Shown: positions 27,872-38,639 of the stretch, one piece after another | Layout of the letters: each line of letters starts with the position of its first letter | How positions within the stretch are numbered: the stretch's first letter is position 1 | Source of the DNA: an uncultured Rickettsiales bacterium | Lineage (GTDB): Bacteria > Pseudomonadota > Alphaproteobacteria > Rickettsiales > UBA1997 | DNA: 64,000 bases | Direction of reading: 5' to 3' | Assembly: GCA_944391025.1 (NCBI GenBank) | Contig: CALXSC010000088.1 | Coordinates: 1 to 64,000, forward strand | The notes under the pieces: model-generated | What the model was told of the DNA's origin: nothing | Seen by the model: the letters and a program-made list of their open reading frames with translations, nothing else | The model's database searches: none | Position numbers and translations under genes: made by a program

Positions 27872-28586
27872 ATGTTTAAGTCTATCAAAATCTTGGAGGC
27901 AACCAATATTTTAATAGTTAGTTTATTATTAAATACTACAATTATTAATGAATCTATGGCGGAAGATAGAAGTATTATAAAAAAGGAATTTTATATAATC
28001 GCCTCAAGTTATTATAGTAATAAATATAGAAAAGGTGATTTTTTTATCTTGGAAAAATAACAGTATACCCCAAAAAATATAAAATAAATTATATTGATAG
28101 CAAGGCTATTGATATGGCAATTACATATAAAGCAAAATATGGTTCAAAATATAATAACGACTATGATAAAAATGATATTATAAATTTAAAAACATATGGA
28201 GATATATTTAAGTTTGAAAAAAAATGTTAAATAGTACTTTACATAATCAAAACAATGGATTATACTTAATTGATAATATTATAAATATAAAATTTTTAGA
28301 GAATGCACTGGGAAATCCAAAAACATCAACTGAATATGTAACATTTTATGGATTATATTCGTTAAAAGAGTTTAATATAAAAGAAAATCCAAATATTACA
28401 ACTTTTAATAGAATTATGATAACATATCTCAACCGATACTCCTATTTTGTAATAACTCCAGAATTTGCAAAGCAACTTGAAAAAGAAAAGAAATTCTATA
28501 TTGGCAATTGGGACGATGTAAAAGATTATATTATAACTCCAGATGATAAAGAAACTCAAGAAAAGTATATTAATATCTATGAGTAG
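27872..28586 (+). pseudogene. Frameshifted gene directly after the exoprotein tip, possible immunity gene
   Basis: The ATG comes one base after the exoprotein stop. The first frame (to 28060) has a hydrophobic N-terminal helix ending near SMAEDRS, like a signal peptide. A T7 run near 28040 shifts the frame; the sequence continues as GKITVYPKKYKINYIDSKAI and later FKFEKK. An A8 run near 28212-28219 shifts again into the frame that ends at 28586. Joined, it would be about 237 residues. Position behind a toxin-like tip suggests an immunity protein, perhaps periplasmic, but there is no family match. The last part alone is a 120-codon open frame (28224-28586). Confidence 0.5.
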
Positions 28587-28680
28587 TTTTTATATTAAAA
28601 TAATGTGAAAAATCATTACTTTTTACTTGATTTATATTTTATTAGTGATAATTTTATAAAAAACAACCATTGATAAAAAA

Positions 28681-29223
28681 ATGAAAAAAATTGTACTACC
28701 TGTATTACTACTTGCGCTTGCTGGATTTTCTATTTTCTCTTTTAGAAAATTCTCAAACAAATGTATGAAAGTTGATTTTTCTACTATTCTTGATAGTGAA
28801 TATATCTATGTTGATAATAATGTGAAAACTGATATAACTCTAACTTTTTCAAAAGATGGAAGGATATTTGGATTTGGTGGAGTAAATAGATATTTTGCTG
28901 GATATAAAATAGAAAATAATGACCAATTAATATTGTCTCCAATTGGAAGTACAATGATGGCTGGTCCGATTGAGAAGATGAATTTAGAAAAAAATTATTT
29001 TGACCTATTGAAAGAGGTTAATAGTGTTAAAGCTTGTAAGAATAAATTAACTTTGACAACAAATAACAATCAAGTGTTGGAATTTGTAAAATCAGATGAA
29101 AGACCTACGACTCCTATAAGCGTTGAGGATACTATAGGTTCAGAAATTATGGGTCCAGAAATTGAAAGTGCAGAAGAAACTAATGCTTTGATGCCTATGG
29201 ATGACACTCCAGTTGAAGAATAA
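28681..29223 (+). CDS. META/HslJ-domain lipoprotein-like or membrane-anchored protein
   Basis: The N-terminus is a signal or anchor helix (KKIVLPVLLLALAGFSIFSF). The body matches the META domain of HslJ: LTFSKDGRIFGFGGVNRY, then GSTMMAGPIEKMNLE and a final LTLTTNNNQVLEFV strand. An acidic tail with Glu, Pro and Asp repeats follows. META proteins are outer-membrane or periplasmic and linked to heat or antibiotic stress. The gene is intact between two broken genes of the secretion locus and has its own terminator, so it is probably an independent unit. Confidence 0.75.
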   Translation: MKKIVLPVLLLALAGFSIFSFRKFSNKCMKVDFSTILDSEYIYVDNNVKTDITLTFSKDGRIFGFGGVNRYFAGYKIENNDQLILSPIGSTMMAGPIEKMNLEKNYFDLLKEVNSVKACKNKLTLTTNNNQVLEFVKSDERPTTPISVEDTIGSEIMGPEIESAEETNALMPMDDTPVEE

Positions 29224-29240
29224 TCGTTGCTCTATTAATA

Positions 29241-29272
29241 AAAAAACCATCAGAATTATTTGATGGTTTTTT
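29241..29272 (+). terminator. Terminator of the META gene
   Basis: A 12-base perfect stem (AAAAAACCATCA and TGATGGTTTTTT) with an 8-base loop. Confidence 0.85.
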
Positions 29273-29384
29273 GTATTGATAAATATGCTAGACTACTATT
29301 ACTCTCTATAAATAATTTCAGATATATTAATAATTTAAGTAGGGGGTAGCTATTTATCTTTTGATAGATTATGAATATAATTAA

Positions 29385-30299
29385 TTACCAGTTTAGGTTT
29401 AGCCTCCAATATATGCTATGTCCTTCTTTTTTTATTCCGTCTCTTGATTGCAGATATTCTGGACTGCGTAAAGCCTTTGCATATCTTAGGGACCAGCTTA
29501 AATATCTGCCATAATAGTTAAGCGCTATTCCGGCACCGCTTAAATATCCGCTATTTGAATTATAATAATCTGACAGTATTTTATGTCTGTTTCTTACATA
29601 GCCATAGTCAAAAAAAGCAGAAAGGTAGGTTCTTGAAATCATGTCATTTATTGAAATTCTATGTTGTTTGCCGACATTCATTGGTTTTGTGTAGACTATG
29701 GCATTTGGTAAAAAATCCAATAAATTAATTTTTAGGTCATTTCTTATATAATATCCTATGTCCCCACTTATATTGCTCTCCCTAAAACCTCTGACTGTGT
29801 ATTCACCTCCGACAGAAAATTGGTCGCTTCCGTATAGGGTGTCAAAGCTGTATTGTGAGTCAAAGGTTAGCGTGTAGTATAGCGGAAGTCTGTTTCTAAC
29901 TTTGATTGGTTCGGTTTTTACTATTTTGTTCTCTTTGCTATCTTTAGTTTTTATTTCTCTCATGGCTGGTTTTCCAGTATTTTGGTCTATAACCTGTGTT
30001 TTTGTGAGCAATGGAAGATTTATTCTTGTATTGTAGTAGGCATATAACTTTATCAAATCATATTGCAGCTTAGGTTCAATATCCATTAAATCATCCAAAT
30101 CTTTCTTTGAGTGAAACCAGTGGGTTCCTATTTGATAGCTCGGCTTTATTATTATAGTTCCAAGTCTCGTATAAATAACATTGTTCAGATAAAAACTGAT
30201 ATTGCTTGATTTACGGCTGCCATTGGCAGTTTTTACATCCTCTATATAGCTTCTTGTATCCCCAACCTCCAATTGTGTTCCAATCCTTAACCTTATCAA
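29385..30299 (-). pseudogene. FhaC/ShlB-type two-partner transporter, beta-barrel part
   Basis: About 300 codons of an Omp85-like barrel. It has the family hallmark VGGEYTVRGFRESNISGDIGY, the L6-loop motif with VRGF, and a C-terminus ending in alternating strands with a final aromatic (RLNLNW). It should follow the POTRA part in one chain, but the two overlap in different frames at 30211-30299, and the stretch joining POTRA 2 to the barrel looks shortened. It is the expected outer-membrane partner of the broken exoprotein; both have decayed. Confidence 0.75.
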
Positions 30300-30753
30300 A
30301 ATTGAAATATACCCTTGTTGTTATATATCCTTTTTTAATATAAAGATTTGTAACATCGTTTTGTATATTTGAAAGACTATCCCTATTTATACAACGTCCA
30401 ATATACTTTTTTAAAATTTTGTTATGTATATATTTTTTAGAGAATATTTTATTTCCAATTACTTCTATTTTTTCAAATTTTCTACAGTCTTTAGTTTCTT
30501 TATTTGCAATATCAGAACCTTCCCTGTCGTATACTCCTTCAACTATATCATCATCCTCCCTTGATCTCCTAATTCTTTCCGCTTCATTTATTTGTTGTCT
30601 ATTTAATTCCTGCTGTCTTTGCTGCTCCTGCTGTTGCTGCAGAATTAGCTGCTGTTGCAAAACCTGCTCTGGAGTTATTGCAAATGAATTAGAGGCAACA
30701 AAAATTAAAGAAATAGCAATAGTGCTATTTAAAAATGATACAACTTTAAACAT
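30211..30753 (-). pseudogene. FhaC/ShlB-type two-partner transporter, signal and POTRA part
   Basis: A signal peptide (ending SNSFA) leads to a Gln-rich helix (a run of QQQQ repeats), the N-terminal plug helix seen in FhaC. A POTRA domain follows, with CRKFEKIEVIGNKIFSKK, then YIGRCINRDSLSNIQNDVTN and KKGYITTRVYF. Near 30260-30280 the frame is lost; the next coding sense is in the barrel frame. A TG-A-TATACT extended -10 lies upstream (TATACT at 30784-30789 on the minus strand). Whether the shift is real or a base-calling error cannot be told, but the shortened linker argues for decay. Confidence 0.7.
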
Positions 30754-30865
30754 GGTATTTGTTAATAATATACACTAAATAGTAGTATATCATATTTTTT
30801 TGAATTAATAAAGAAAAAAATTAAATTTTTTACAACTATAGGTTTGTATAAAATAAACTTTTATT

Positions 30866-31873
30866 TTATTGATTATTTTTATAGTGTATTACTTCTTTTT
30901 TTAATTCTCTGAGTACATCTGTTAGACCAATCCTAGCAACACTTGAAATTAAAAAGATTTTTGTGCCTTTCTTTGCTTCTTTTTCAATCAGCTTTTTTTT
31001 CGCTTCTCTTTCTTCTTCAGGCAGCGAATCACATTTGCTCAGAGCTATAACTTCGTCCTTTTTAGCAAGAACTGGGCTATATTTTTTAAGTTCTTTTCGT
31101 ATTGTTTTGTAGTCCCTAACAATATCATCGCTGTTAATATCAATTAAATGCAATAGAACACTGCACCTTTCGGTGTGTTTTAGAAACCTATCTCCAAGAC
31201 CCCTGCCCTCACTTGCACCTTCAATTAAACCGGGCAAATCAGCGATAACAAAATTATAGTCATCAATACTAACTACGCCAAGCTGTGGTTCTAGAGTAGT
31301 AAAAGGATAGTCTGCAATTTTAGGTTTAGCCTTAGTAACAACAGAAAGAAAAGTAGATTTTCCAGCATTAGGCAAACCAATTAAACCAACATCAGACAAT
31401 ATCTTTAATTTAAGAAACAAAGTAAATTCTTGACCTTCCTGTCCAGGATTTGCTCTTCTAGGCGCTTGATTAACAGAAGATTTAAAATATGTATTTCCAA
31501 ATCCGCCATTTCCACCCTTTGCTATAATAACTTCCTGTCCAACCTGCATAAAGTCAATCCTAGCTTCCTCCTCATCATCAAAGTAGACCTCAGTTCCAAC
31601 AGGAACATTAATTATCAAATCTTCTCCGCTTTTTCCATGGCTATTTGATCCATGTCCATTTTCACCATTTTGAGCTATAAATTCCTTAGTATATTTAAAA
31701 TCCAAAAGAGTATTCAAATTAGCAACACATCTAATTATAATATCTCCGCCTTTGCCGCCATCACCGCCATCAGGACCGCCTTTAGGTATAAATTTTTCCC
31801 TCCTAAAGCTAATTGCCCCATTGCCACCATTGCCAGCCTTGACGTATATTGTTGCTTCATCTATAAATTGCAT
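30866..31873 (-). CDS. obgE: GTPase ObgE/CgtA
   Basis: An essential GTPase tied to large-subunit ribosome assembly and stress signalling. The Gly-rich Obg fold is at the N-terminus (GNGGNGAISFRREKF, GGDGGKGG). The G domain has GLPNAGKST (G1), the TTLEPQLG switch and DLPGLIEGA (G3), with KCD (G4) and SSVA (G5). The ATG at 31873 is chosen; an in-frame TTG at 31885 abuts the tRNA. The start lies 14 bases after the tRNA-Leu CCA end, so both may come from one transcript. Confidence 0.95.
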   Translation of the reverse strand: MQFIDEATIYVKAGNGGNGAISFRREKFIPKGGPDGGDGGKGGDIIIRCVANLNTLLDFKYTKEFIAQNGENGHGSNSHGKSGEDLIINVPVGTEVYFDDEEEARIDFMQVGQEVIIAKGGNGGFGNTYFKSSVNQAPRRANPGQEGQEFTLFLKLKILSDVGLIGLPNAGKSTFLSVVTKAKPKIADYPFTTLEPQLGVVSIDDYNFVIADLPGLIEGASEGRGLGDRFLKHTERCSVLLHLIDINSDDIVRDYKTIRKELKKYSPVLAKKDEVIALSKCDSLPEEEREAKKKLIEKEAKKGTKIFLISSVARIGLTDVLRELKKEVIHYKNNQ

Positions 31874-31887
31874 AAATTTTCTCAAAA

Positions 31888-31974
31888 TGGTGCCCTGAAG
31901 AGGACTTGAACCTCCAAAATCTTGCGATTACTAGCATCTGAAACTAGCGCGTCTACCAATTTCGCCATCAGGGC
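31888..31974 (-). tRNA. tRNA-Leu (anticodon CAG)
   Basis: An 87-base cloverleaf including an encoded CCA. The acceptor GCCCTGA pairs with TCAGGGC. The anticodon loop TTCAGAT gives CAG (31938-31940), with a long class II variable arm (AATCGCAAGATT region) and a GGTTCAAGT T-loop. It lies directly upstream of obgE. Confidence 0.95.
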
Positions 31975-32084
31975 TATTAAATATAAATAAATAATAAAAG
32001 AATATTATTTATTTTCAATATAAATTTTAATTTATGTAATAATAATAGTAAATAGTATATATCAACTATATACTATTTTCATGG

Positions 32085-32429
32085 CTATTTTCTTCCGTAG
32101 ATATCTTCATACCTAACTATATCATCTTCTCCAAGATAATCACCATTTTGAACTTCAATAAAGGTTACAGGTGAATTTGTAAAATTTGACATTCTGTGTT
32201 TTTCTTTAACTGGTATATATACAACGCCATCTTTTTTTAATTTAATTTCTTTATCACCAAGGGTAACTGTACCTTCGCCCTCAACAACAACCCAATGTTC
32301 TGACCTATGGTTGTGCGATTGCAAAGAAAGCTGAGAATTTGGGTAAACAACGATTCTCTTTACCTGATATGTATCGCCTCTAACTATTGTTTGATAAGTT
32401 CCCCAAGGTCTTTCAACTATTTCTTCCAT
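32085..32429 (-). CDS. Mannose-6-phosphate isomerase-like cupin protein
   Basis: A single small cupin matching the C-terminal isomerase domain of bifunctional ManC/AlgA. It shows RPWGTYQTI at the start, then LSLQSHNHRSEHWVVVEGEGTV with the metal-binding HxH and E, and GVVYIPVKEKHRMSN with the second His. The domain is free of the GDP-mannose pyrophosphorylase half. The ATG at 32429 follows a TGGAGAA ribosome site; an in-frame TTG further out is unlikely. With the phosphomannomutase at 8428-9825 it could supply mannose 1-phosphate. A stand-alone cupin might also bind something else. Confidence 0.8.
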   Translation of the reverse strand: MEEIVERPWGTYQTIVRGDTYQVKRIVVYPNSQLSLQSHNHRSEHWVVVEGEGTVTLGDKEIKLKKDGVVYIPVKEKHRMSNFTNSPVTFIEVQNGDYLGEDDIVRYEDIYGRK

Positions 32430-32517
32430 AAAATTCTCCAATTTTTATAATATAATTATACAATATTCAAAACAAATAAAATATCAAGAAAAATTAAACC
32501 TAATATAAAATATATTG

Positions 32518-32546
32518 TTGACAAAAGTTTTATAAGAGTATATAAT
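32518..32546 (+). promoter_or_regulatory. Consensus sigma-70 promoter of a broken orphan gene
   Basis: TTGACA (32518-32523), 17-base spacer, TATAAT (32541-32546). Both boxes match the consensus fully. Confidence 0.85.
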
Positions 32547-32572
32547 ACCAAGGCAATCAAAAAAGGAAAAAT

Positions 32573-33742
32573 ATGGAAAGCATTCAAGAAACTTACAGCG
32601 GATTAGAAAAAGCCAATATACAACCAAAATCAATTCTCCCAGAAGTCCATACATTACGTTAAAGACATTCTGAGTTATTAAAAACAATAAGAGAAGATTA
32701 TAGGGTAAATTTTTTTAGAGAAATAGCAAAAAGTGATACAATCACAAAAGTATTCCCAAAAAAAAATACTCCTCCAAGCGTTATTTTTCCAGATGATTTT
32801 ACTATAAAAGATGAACTAGAGACTTTAGAAAATCTAAGGGATAGAATTACGTTTCTAGAGAGAGCAATAAAAACTTTAGATGCAGTGCTTGAACATTTTA
32901 ATGCAAAATCAGGTATAGCATGCAGTTTTTCAGAAAAAACATTGGGATCCGACCTTGGTGTAAATATAGCAGACGGAGATGGCACAATAACACACTACGG
33001 AAGGTTTATACAGGAAGTTGATGAACAGCTCAGAGCAAATGCGGTTTTTGAAATGTTGAAAGACCTATCTTTATACAGCGCTGAGATACCGGAAATTATT
33101 GGCGCAGATGATTTAAAATACTCATATACCAACGCAATTGAAGGAGAAAGCCTGCAGAGTCTCATGGTAAAATTAGGAAAAAAAGAAATTACGTTTGATA
33201 AAGCGCAAAAACAGGCATTTGCTGAATCATGTATAACCCTATTTTTGACAACTATTTGTTTAAATCTAAAAGATGCAAGAATGTGCAACATACTATTTAA
33301 CAAAGAAACTGGTGAAATGAATTTTATAGACCCAATATTTCCTTGGGAGAGCAGAATCAATAGAATGGTAGACTTTAACGATGGAGAGTATAAAGCCGCA
33401 AAATCGCCCCTATTAGCGCTATTTGATATATTTTATGCAACATCAACTGGAAATATTAAAAATGGGTCCAATACAGAAGGAAGAATGAAAAATCTATATG
33501 GCTATCTATTTAAAACCGTTGAATCAGGCCTAAAGGGTGATGGTAAAATAATTTTTCAAAAACTTGAATTAATTAAAGAAAAATTACAGAAAAATATTGA
33601 AAATCCGGCTATTGGATAATTAGTCCAAGAAATGCTTGCGAGAACAGAAAAATTAAAGCAGGTTATAGGAAATGCTCAAGAGATAGAAGACAAAAGAAAT
33701 AGAAGAAACTGTGGAGTACAGATGGTTAGAAACACCCAATAA
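32573..33742 (+). pseudogene. Orphan gene with kinase-like loop, interrupted by two in-frame TAA codons
   Basis: From the ATG at 32573, behind a consensus promoter and an AAGGA site, one frame runs to 33742. It is broken only by TAA at 32660-32662 (codon 30) and TAA at 33617-33619. The parts between keep protein-like composition. The longest open part begins with a GTG at 32885. LKDARMCN and MNFIDP give an Asp (codon 234), an Asn five later (239) and another Asp (253), the same kinase-like arrangement as in the orphan at 6175. There is a perfect terminator after it. It seems a recently silenced gene; read-through or a late restart could still yield product. Confidence 0.6.
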
Positions 33743-33744
33743 AC

Positions 33745-33778
33745 AATATCCCTACTTTTAATTAAAAGTAGGGATATT
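33745..33778. terminator. Bidirectional terminator downstream of rpoD and the broken orphan
   Basis: A fully self-complementary run (arms of 17 bases, AATATCCCTACTTTTAA on the left) between two convergent genes. Confidence 0.85.
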
Positions 33779-33783
33779 TATTA

Positions 33784-35949
33784 TTAATTTTCCTCTAGGA
33801 ATATCTTGAGCTTACCAGCTCTCTTTGGATGTTTTAACTTCCTTAAAGCCTTAGCTTCAATTTGCCTAATTCTTTCCCTGGTAACCGAGAATTGTTTTCC
33901 AACATCTTCCAAAGTATTGTCACTTTCCATACCAATACCAAACCTCATTCTTAGGACTCTCTCTTCTCTTGATGTTAATCCAGAAAGCAAATTGTTCGTA
34001 ATCTCCTTTAGGTTGCTGTACATAGTTGCCTTTAGAGGAGATACAGCTGATTTATCCTCTATAAAATCGCCTACCATGCTTTCATCATCATCGCTTCCAA
34101 CAGGTGATTCAAGACTAACTGGATCTCTTGCTGTCCTCAAAACCTTTCTAACCTTTTCAACTGGAATTAATAGTCTATCGGCAATTTCCTGCGCAGTAGG
34201 GTTTCTTCCAAGTTCTTGGGTTAATTGCCTAGAAGCCTTGGAAATTTTATTGATTGTCTCAACCATATGTATTGGAACTCTAATAGTCCTAGATTGGTCA
34301 GCTATAGCTCTTGTTATGCCCTGTCTAATCCACCAGGTTGCATATGTAGAAAATTTATAGCCCCTCTTATACTCAAACTTATCAACGGCTCTCATTAATC
34401 CAATATTTCCTTCCTGTATCAGATCTAGGAATTGCAAACCCCTATTTGCATACTTCTTAGCTATTGAAACAACAAGCCTTAGATTAGCCTGAATCATTTC
34501 TTTTTTAGCTTTGCTTTCTTCATCTTTGCCCTCATAGACATTCTTTAGGAAGGCTCTAAAATCAGAAATGCTCAGTCCAACAACTTTAATAATTTTATTT
34601 AGTTTGGAGTTAAATTCTTCAAGTTTTGCAGAATTATTTTTATATAGATCCTGCCATTCAGATTCAGTAGAACTTTTTATATCCTCAAACCAATTTTCGT
34701 TATATCCCGGATAGCCATACATTTTCAAAAAGTCCTTTTTAGATATTCCCTCATCATCACACAATGTAAGAAATTCCTTTTCAACTTCTTCTATTTTTAA
34801 CTTGGCCTTTTCAACTTCCTTTAATATTAATTGGATCAATGTATCATTCAACGGAATATCAAGCATTATCTCTATTAGTCTAGCCCTTAAAGCCGCTAAT
34901 TTTTTGTCATCCTTTAGCGTTGAAATATTTGATGTATCCTTAATCAGAGCAAGTATTGATTTAACTACATCGGTAGCCTGTTCCAAAACTTTTAAAACCT
35001 TAGGCAATAGACTTCTCTCCATAGTTGAAAAAGGAGTAACGCTCTCTTCATCCTCTATATCTATTGCATCTTCATCAGAATCTAAATCTTTTTCAACGCT
35101 TAAATCCTCAACTTCATCAAATTCATCAAATTCTTCCTCCTCGTCACTAAATATTGAACTTATATCATTAGCATTGATATTTTCCTGTTCATTTTCCTTA
35201 TCAGCCTTAGAAATAGCTTCATCCAATTCACTGCTATAGGTTTCATCTATCCTTACAATATCCCTCAACAGCATTGTTCCATTTGACAATCCATTATACC
35301 AATCAATTATATATTTCATAACAAATGGAGCAGAATATATATTTTTTAAGACCTTATTCCTACCATTTTCAATCCTTATAGCAATATTAACCTCGTCATC
35401 CCTGCTCAGCAATGGTATATTGCTCATTAATTTAAGATATGATTTAACCGGATCATTAGTATGTCTAGTTACAACATCTTCTTTGTTGTCAGTCCCACTG
35501 CCCTGCGACATATTTGAGTCATCATTTGAATAAATTTTATTATATTCGTCAAGGTTGGTTATTAATTTAATATTTAGATCTTCTAAAATATTATATAATT
35601 CTTCAATAGCTTCAATTTTTACAGTACTAGTTTTTAAAGCGTCATTTATTTCATCATATGTTAAAAAACCTTTTTCCTTTCCGGATAGAATTAGCTGCCT
35701 AACCTTTTTATCCTTAAGAAACTCATGATTTTCTATGTTTTTGTCATCAATTTTTAATTTAGCTAGACTCTTAGATTCAGCTTTACTAACTTTAATCTTT
35801 CTAGCCTCAGCACTTACTGGAGTTTTTTCAGAATTTTTAGACTTTTTATCCGAAGACGAAGGTTTTTTTACAACCTTTTTTTCTTTAGAATCAGCCTCCT
35901 TCAATTCTTTTTTATTTTTTTTAATATCTTTTTCTTTAATATTGGCCAT
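33784..35949 (-). CDS. rpoD: Primary sigma factor RpoD (sigma-70)
   Basis: The main sigma factor. Region 1.1 and a long Lys-rich start are at the N-terminus, then an acidic non-conserved insert at about 240-300. Region 2 is exact ([34 protein letters not shown]), as are region 3 (HMVETINKI) and region 4 with the helix-turn-helix [20 protein letters not shown]. The ATG at 35949 is preferred over the one 12 bases upstream because a GGAA sits 7 bases before it. It follows dnaG closely, the classical macromolecular-synthesis order. The consensus boxes elsewhere in the window fit this factor. Confidence 0.97.
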   Translation of the reverse strand: MANIKEKDIKKNKKELKEADSKEKKVVKKPSSSDKKSKNSEKTPVSAEARKIKVSKAESKSLAKLKIDDKNIENHEFLKDKKVRQLILSGKEKGFLTYDEINDALKTSTVKIEAIEELYNILEDLNIKLITNLDEYNKIYSNDDSNMSQGSGTDNKEDVVTRHTNDPVKSYLKLMSNIPLLSRDDEVNIAIRIENGRNKVLKNIYSAPFVMKYIIDWYNGLSNGTMLLRDIVRIDETYSSELDEAISKADKENEQENINANDISSIFSDEEEEFDEFDEVEDLSVEKDLDSDEDAIDIEDEESVTPFSTMERSLLPKVLKVLEQATDVVKSILALIKDTSNISTLKDDKKLAALRARLIEIMLDIPLNDTLIQLILKEVEKAKLKIEEVEKEFLTLCDDEGISKKDFLKMYGYPGYNENWFEDIKSSTESEWQDLYKNNSAKLEEFNSKLNKIIKVVGLSISDFRAFLKNVYEGKDEESKAKKEMIQANLRLVVSIAKKYANRGLQFLDLIQEGNIGLMRAVDKFEYKRGYKFSTYATWWIRQGITRAIADQSRTIRVPIHMVETINKISKASRQLTQELGRNPTAQEIADRLLIPVEKVRKVLRTARDPVSLESPVGSDDDESMVGDFIEDKSAVSPLKATMYSNLKEITNNLLSGLTSREERVLRMRFGIGMESDNTLEDVGKQFSVTRERIRQIEAKALRKLKHPKRAGKLKIFLEEN

Positions 35950-35969
35950 TATTTTTTCCATTATTATTT

Positions 35970-37784
35970 TTATACAAAACTACTTTCAGCAAGAAAAGAA
36001 CTTATTTTATCCTTTAAATTCAACAATTCTTCACCAAGCCTTTTTGCTTTTGCAATATCCCCAATTTCAGATGCTTCTTTTAAATCAAACTCTAACAACA
36101 TTACTTCTTTTTCTAGCAACAGTATATTTATTATCTCTAAACTTTTTTCTTCTGTTAAACTACTAATATAAGAGTCATTAAAAAAAATATCACTACTATT
36201 AATATAATCACCAAATTCCTTTTTTACAAGTAGTTTATTTATTTTTTTTTCATCGCTTTCAATACTACCAGAATTTAAAAATTCTTCTAAATATGAAAGT
36301 ATGGAACTGCACCTATCGTTTAAAAAATTTATAGAAAAAATATCTATTCTATACTTTTTCAAGAGAGAATTTGCTAGTGTTGGAAACTTTATTAAAAGCG
36401 AGCAAATCTTTTTCTCATTTTTCTCAATTAAATCAATATTTAATTTATTTTTTATATTTTTTACTTCTTCTGTCTTTATATCATCAGTTTCAACCTTTTT
36501 TGAAATCCTATCAAGCTTCCAAAGTTTGTTTCTATAAAATTGCTCAAAGTGGCTTTTTAACTTTAGGTCTTTTATTGTATCAAGTAGTTTCAAAATATTA
36601 TTTTCCAATTGCGCTTTCTTTTCTGGAATAACTATTTGATTTTCATCAATCTCAAGAGCGCGAACTTCATTGGACCATATATAATCAGATAGCGATATAG
36701 CTTCCTTTAAAAGGTTGTTAAATTCAACCTTTCCATACTTTCTGATAAAGTCGTCTGGGTCAACATTACTTGGCAAAAAAGCAAATTTTATGTTTTTTCC
36801 AGTAGAGATTATTGGCAAAACTAATCTGGATAATCTTTCGGACGCCTTTTGTCCAGCACTATCACCATCCAAGCAAACAAAAATATTATCTGTAGTCTTC
36901 CATAGTTCCCTTATCTGGTTTTCAGTAATTCCTGTGCCCATAGGTGCAACAACATTTTCTATGCCATTTGTTGAAAGTGAGATTGCGTCCATATTGCCTT
37001 CAACCAATACAACATAATTCTCATCATATATTACTTTTCTTGCAAAATAATAGTTGAATAGAACATTGCCTTTTATATATATTTTGGTCTCTGGTGAGTT
37101 CATATACTTAGGAAGGCCATCTCCAATAATTCTGCCGGTAAATGCTATAACCCTTCCTTTCTTATCAAGAACAGGAAACATAAGCCTATTTCTAAACTTA
37201 TCGTAATATTTTTTTTCGCCCTTTGCAATAACGCCGCTCTTTTCTATTATGGATTCTGCAAAGCCGATTGATTTTAAGTGATTGTTTAGCATTGAATAGT
37301 CATCCGGAGCAAAGCCAATTCTGAATTTTTTAATATTTTCTTTATTTAAACCCCTTTTTGTAGCATAGGTCAAAGCTGCCTTGCCATAGAATTTAAATAG
37401 ACTTTCTTCAAAAAATTTGCATGATGCTTCGTTTACTTTATATATTAGTTCAATCTCATCAATTTCTTCTTTTTTTACTGTTGATTTTGTTTCTAACTTT
37501 GGCAGCTGTATTCCATACATGTTAGCCAAATACTCTACAGCTTCCCTAAAATTTAGAGCCTCAGTTTCCATAACAAAATTAAACAAATTTCCACTCTTTC
37601 CGCAACCGAAACAATGGTATATGCCTTTTATATCGCTTATTGAAAATGATGGAGTCTTCTCATGGTGAAATGGACAGCAGGCAACGTAATCTCTACCCCT
37701 CCTTTTAAGAGGTATTTTCCTACCTATTAGGTCCGAGAGAACTATAGTATTTTCCAATTCCTTAATAAAAGACTCAGGATACAT
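35970..37784 (-). CDS. dnaG: DNA primase DnaG
   Basis: Makes RNA primers for replication. The N-terminal zinc-binding domain is [15 protein letters not shown] with HCFGCGKSG. The polymerase core has the [10 protein letters not shown] and [11 protein letters not shown] motifs. The Toprim part holds [12 protein letters not shown] and [12 protein letters not shown]. The C-terminal helicase-binding domain is diverged. The 604-residue length is usual. It lies just upstream of rpoD with a short gap, as in many alphaproteobacteria. Confidence 0.97.
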   Translation of the reverse strand: MYPESFIKELENTIVLSDLIGRKIPLKRRGRDYVACCPFHHEKTPSFSISDIKGIYHCFGCGKSGNLFNFVMETEALNFREAVEYLANMYGIQLPKLETKSTVKKEEIDEIELIYKVNEASCKFFEESLFKFYGKAALTYATKRGLNKENIKKFRIGFAPDDYSMLNNHLKSIGFAESIIEKSGVIAKGEKKYYDKFRNRLMFPVLDKKGRVIAFTGRIIGDGLPKYMNSPETKIYIKGNVLFNYYFARKVIYDENYVVLVEGNMDAISLSTNGIENVVAPMGTGITENQIRELWKTTDNIFVCLDGDSAGQKASERLSRLVLPIISTGKNIKFAFLPSNVDPDDFIRKYGKVEFNNLLKEAISLSDYIWSNEVRALEIDENQIVIPEKKAQLENNILKLLDTIKDLKLKSHFEQFYRNKLWKLDRISKKVETDDIKTEEVKNIKNKLNIDLIEKNEKKICSLLIKFPTLANSLLKKYRIDIFSINFLNDRCSSILSYLEEFLNSGSIESDEKKINKLLVKKEFGDYINSSDIFFNDSYISSLTEEKSLEIINILLLEKEVMLLEFDLKEASEIGDIAKAKRLGEELLNLKDKISSFLAESSFV

Positions 37785-37881
37785 TATATGCTATATTGCT
37801 TAAATTATTTATAAAATAATCCTATAGATTTTCTTTAAAAAATCAAGATATTTAAAATAATAAATATCTTGATACAATATC

Positions 37882-38619
37882 TTAACGATGGCATGCTGCT
37901 TCTATTGCTCTAGGATTAAATAGCATTTCACTAACTTTTCCGACAACTTTAGAAGGATCTTTAATCTTATATTTATTTATTACTCTCTCCCTAATATATT
38001 TTTCTAATTTTTCAGCCATTTCGTCATTTATAATTCTCATTCTCTTTGCGTAATCAACAAATGTTTTTAAAGATAGAATTAAATCCGATTTCAAATCTTC
38101 AAACTCATCTTTTTCATAAAATTCTTCACTCGGAACAGAACTTTCTATAGATTTATTTTTCAATTCAACAAATTCAGAAATTGTTCTGCATATAAATTCA
38201 TGCTCATACTTTGCTGTTTCATAAAACTCTTCATCAAAAACATTGGCTAAAAATTTTCTAGCAGACTTAAGATTAGGAAATTCAGATTCAACAATTTGAA
38301 AACTCTTAGGCAATAGGTCTAGGTCTTTAGCATAGTCAATAATATAATTTAGCTTTCCAATATCCAGATCAACTATCTTTTTAATGCTATTAACTAAAAC
38401 ATCGCCATCAATAATATCCATTTTTTTTATACTTTCAAATATAGTTTTTGCATTTTCAAATGTCATATTTTCAACTCTAGCCAATGCAGCGTTATATATT
38501 CTATGCAGAAAATTTTTATTTTCTTTATTATTCAAGTCATATTTTAATTTGTTATTTAATTTTATAATCTCAATAATATTATCAAAAGTTAAAGAACTTG
38601 TAGGCATAGTAATATACAT
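37882..38619 (-). CDS. Helical-repeat protein downstream of the 1097-residue orphan
   Basis: A 245-residue all-helical protein without recognised family. Segments such as LTFDNIIEIIKLNNKL, MTFENAKTIFESIKKMDI and GKLNYIIDYAKDLDLL look like 30-40-residue helical hairpins. They resemble the repeats in the C-terminal half of the protein encoded just upstream (for example LSFKDIIDISNYYIKKG). It starts 20 bases after that gene's stop. It may be a partner in the same operon or the split-off end of one longer protein. No signal peptide; ends in HR. Confidence 0.55.
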   Translation of the reverse strand: MYITMPTSSLTFDNIIEIIKLNNKLKYDLNNKENKNFLHRIYNAALARVENMTFENAKTIFESIKKMDIIDGDVLVNSIKKIVDLDIGKLNYIIDYAKDLDLLPKSFQIVESEFPNLKSARKFLANVFDEEFYETAKYEHEFICRTISEFVELKNKSIESSVPSEEFYEKDEFEDLKSDLILSLKTFVDYAKRMRIINDEMAEKLEKYIRERVINKYKIKDPSKVVGKVSEMLFNPRAIEAACHR

Positions 38620-38639
38620 AAAAACATTTCCCAGTATTT

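Noticed and set aside
23682-28586. All frameshifts as sequencing errors
   Set aside because: Possible for the homopolymer sites, but the missing bulk of the TPS domain and shortened transporter linker cannot be base-calling errors, and homopolymer-rich genes nearby are intact.
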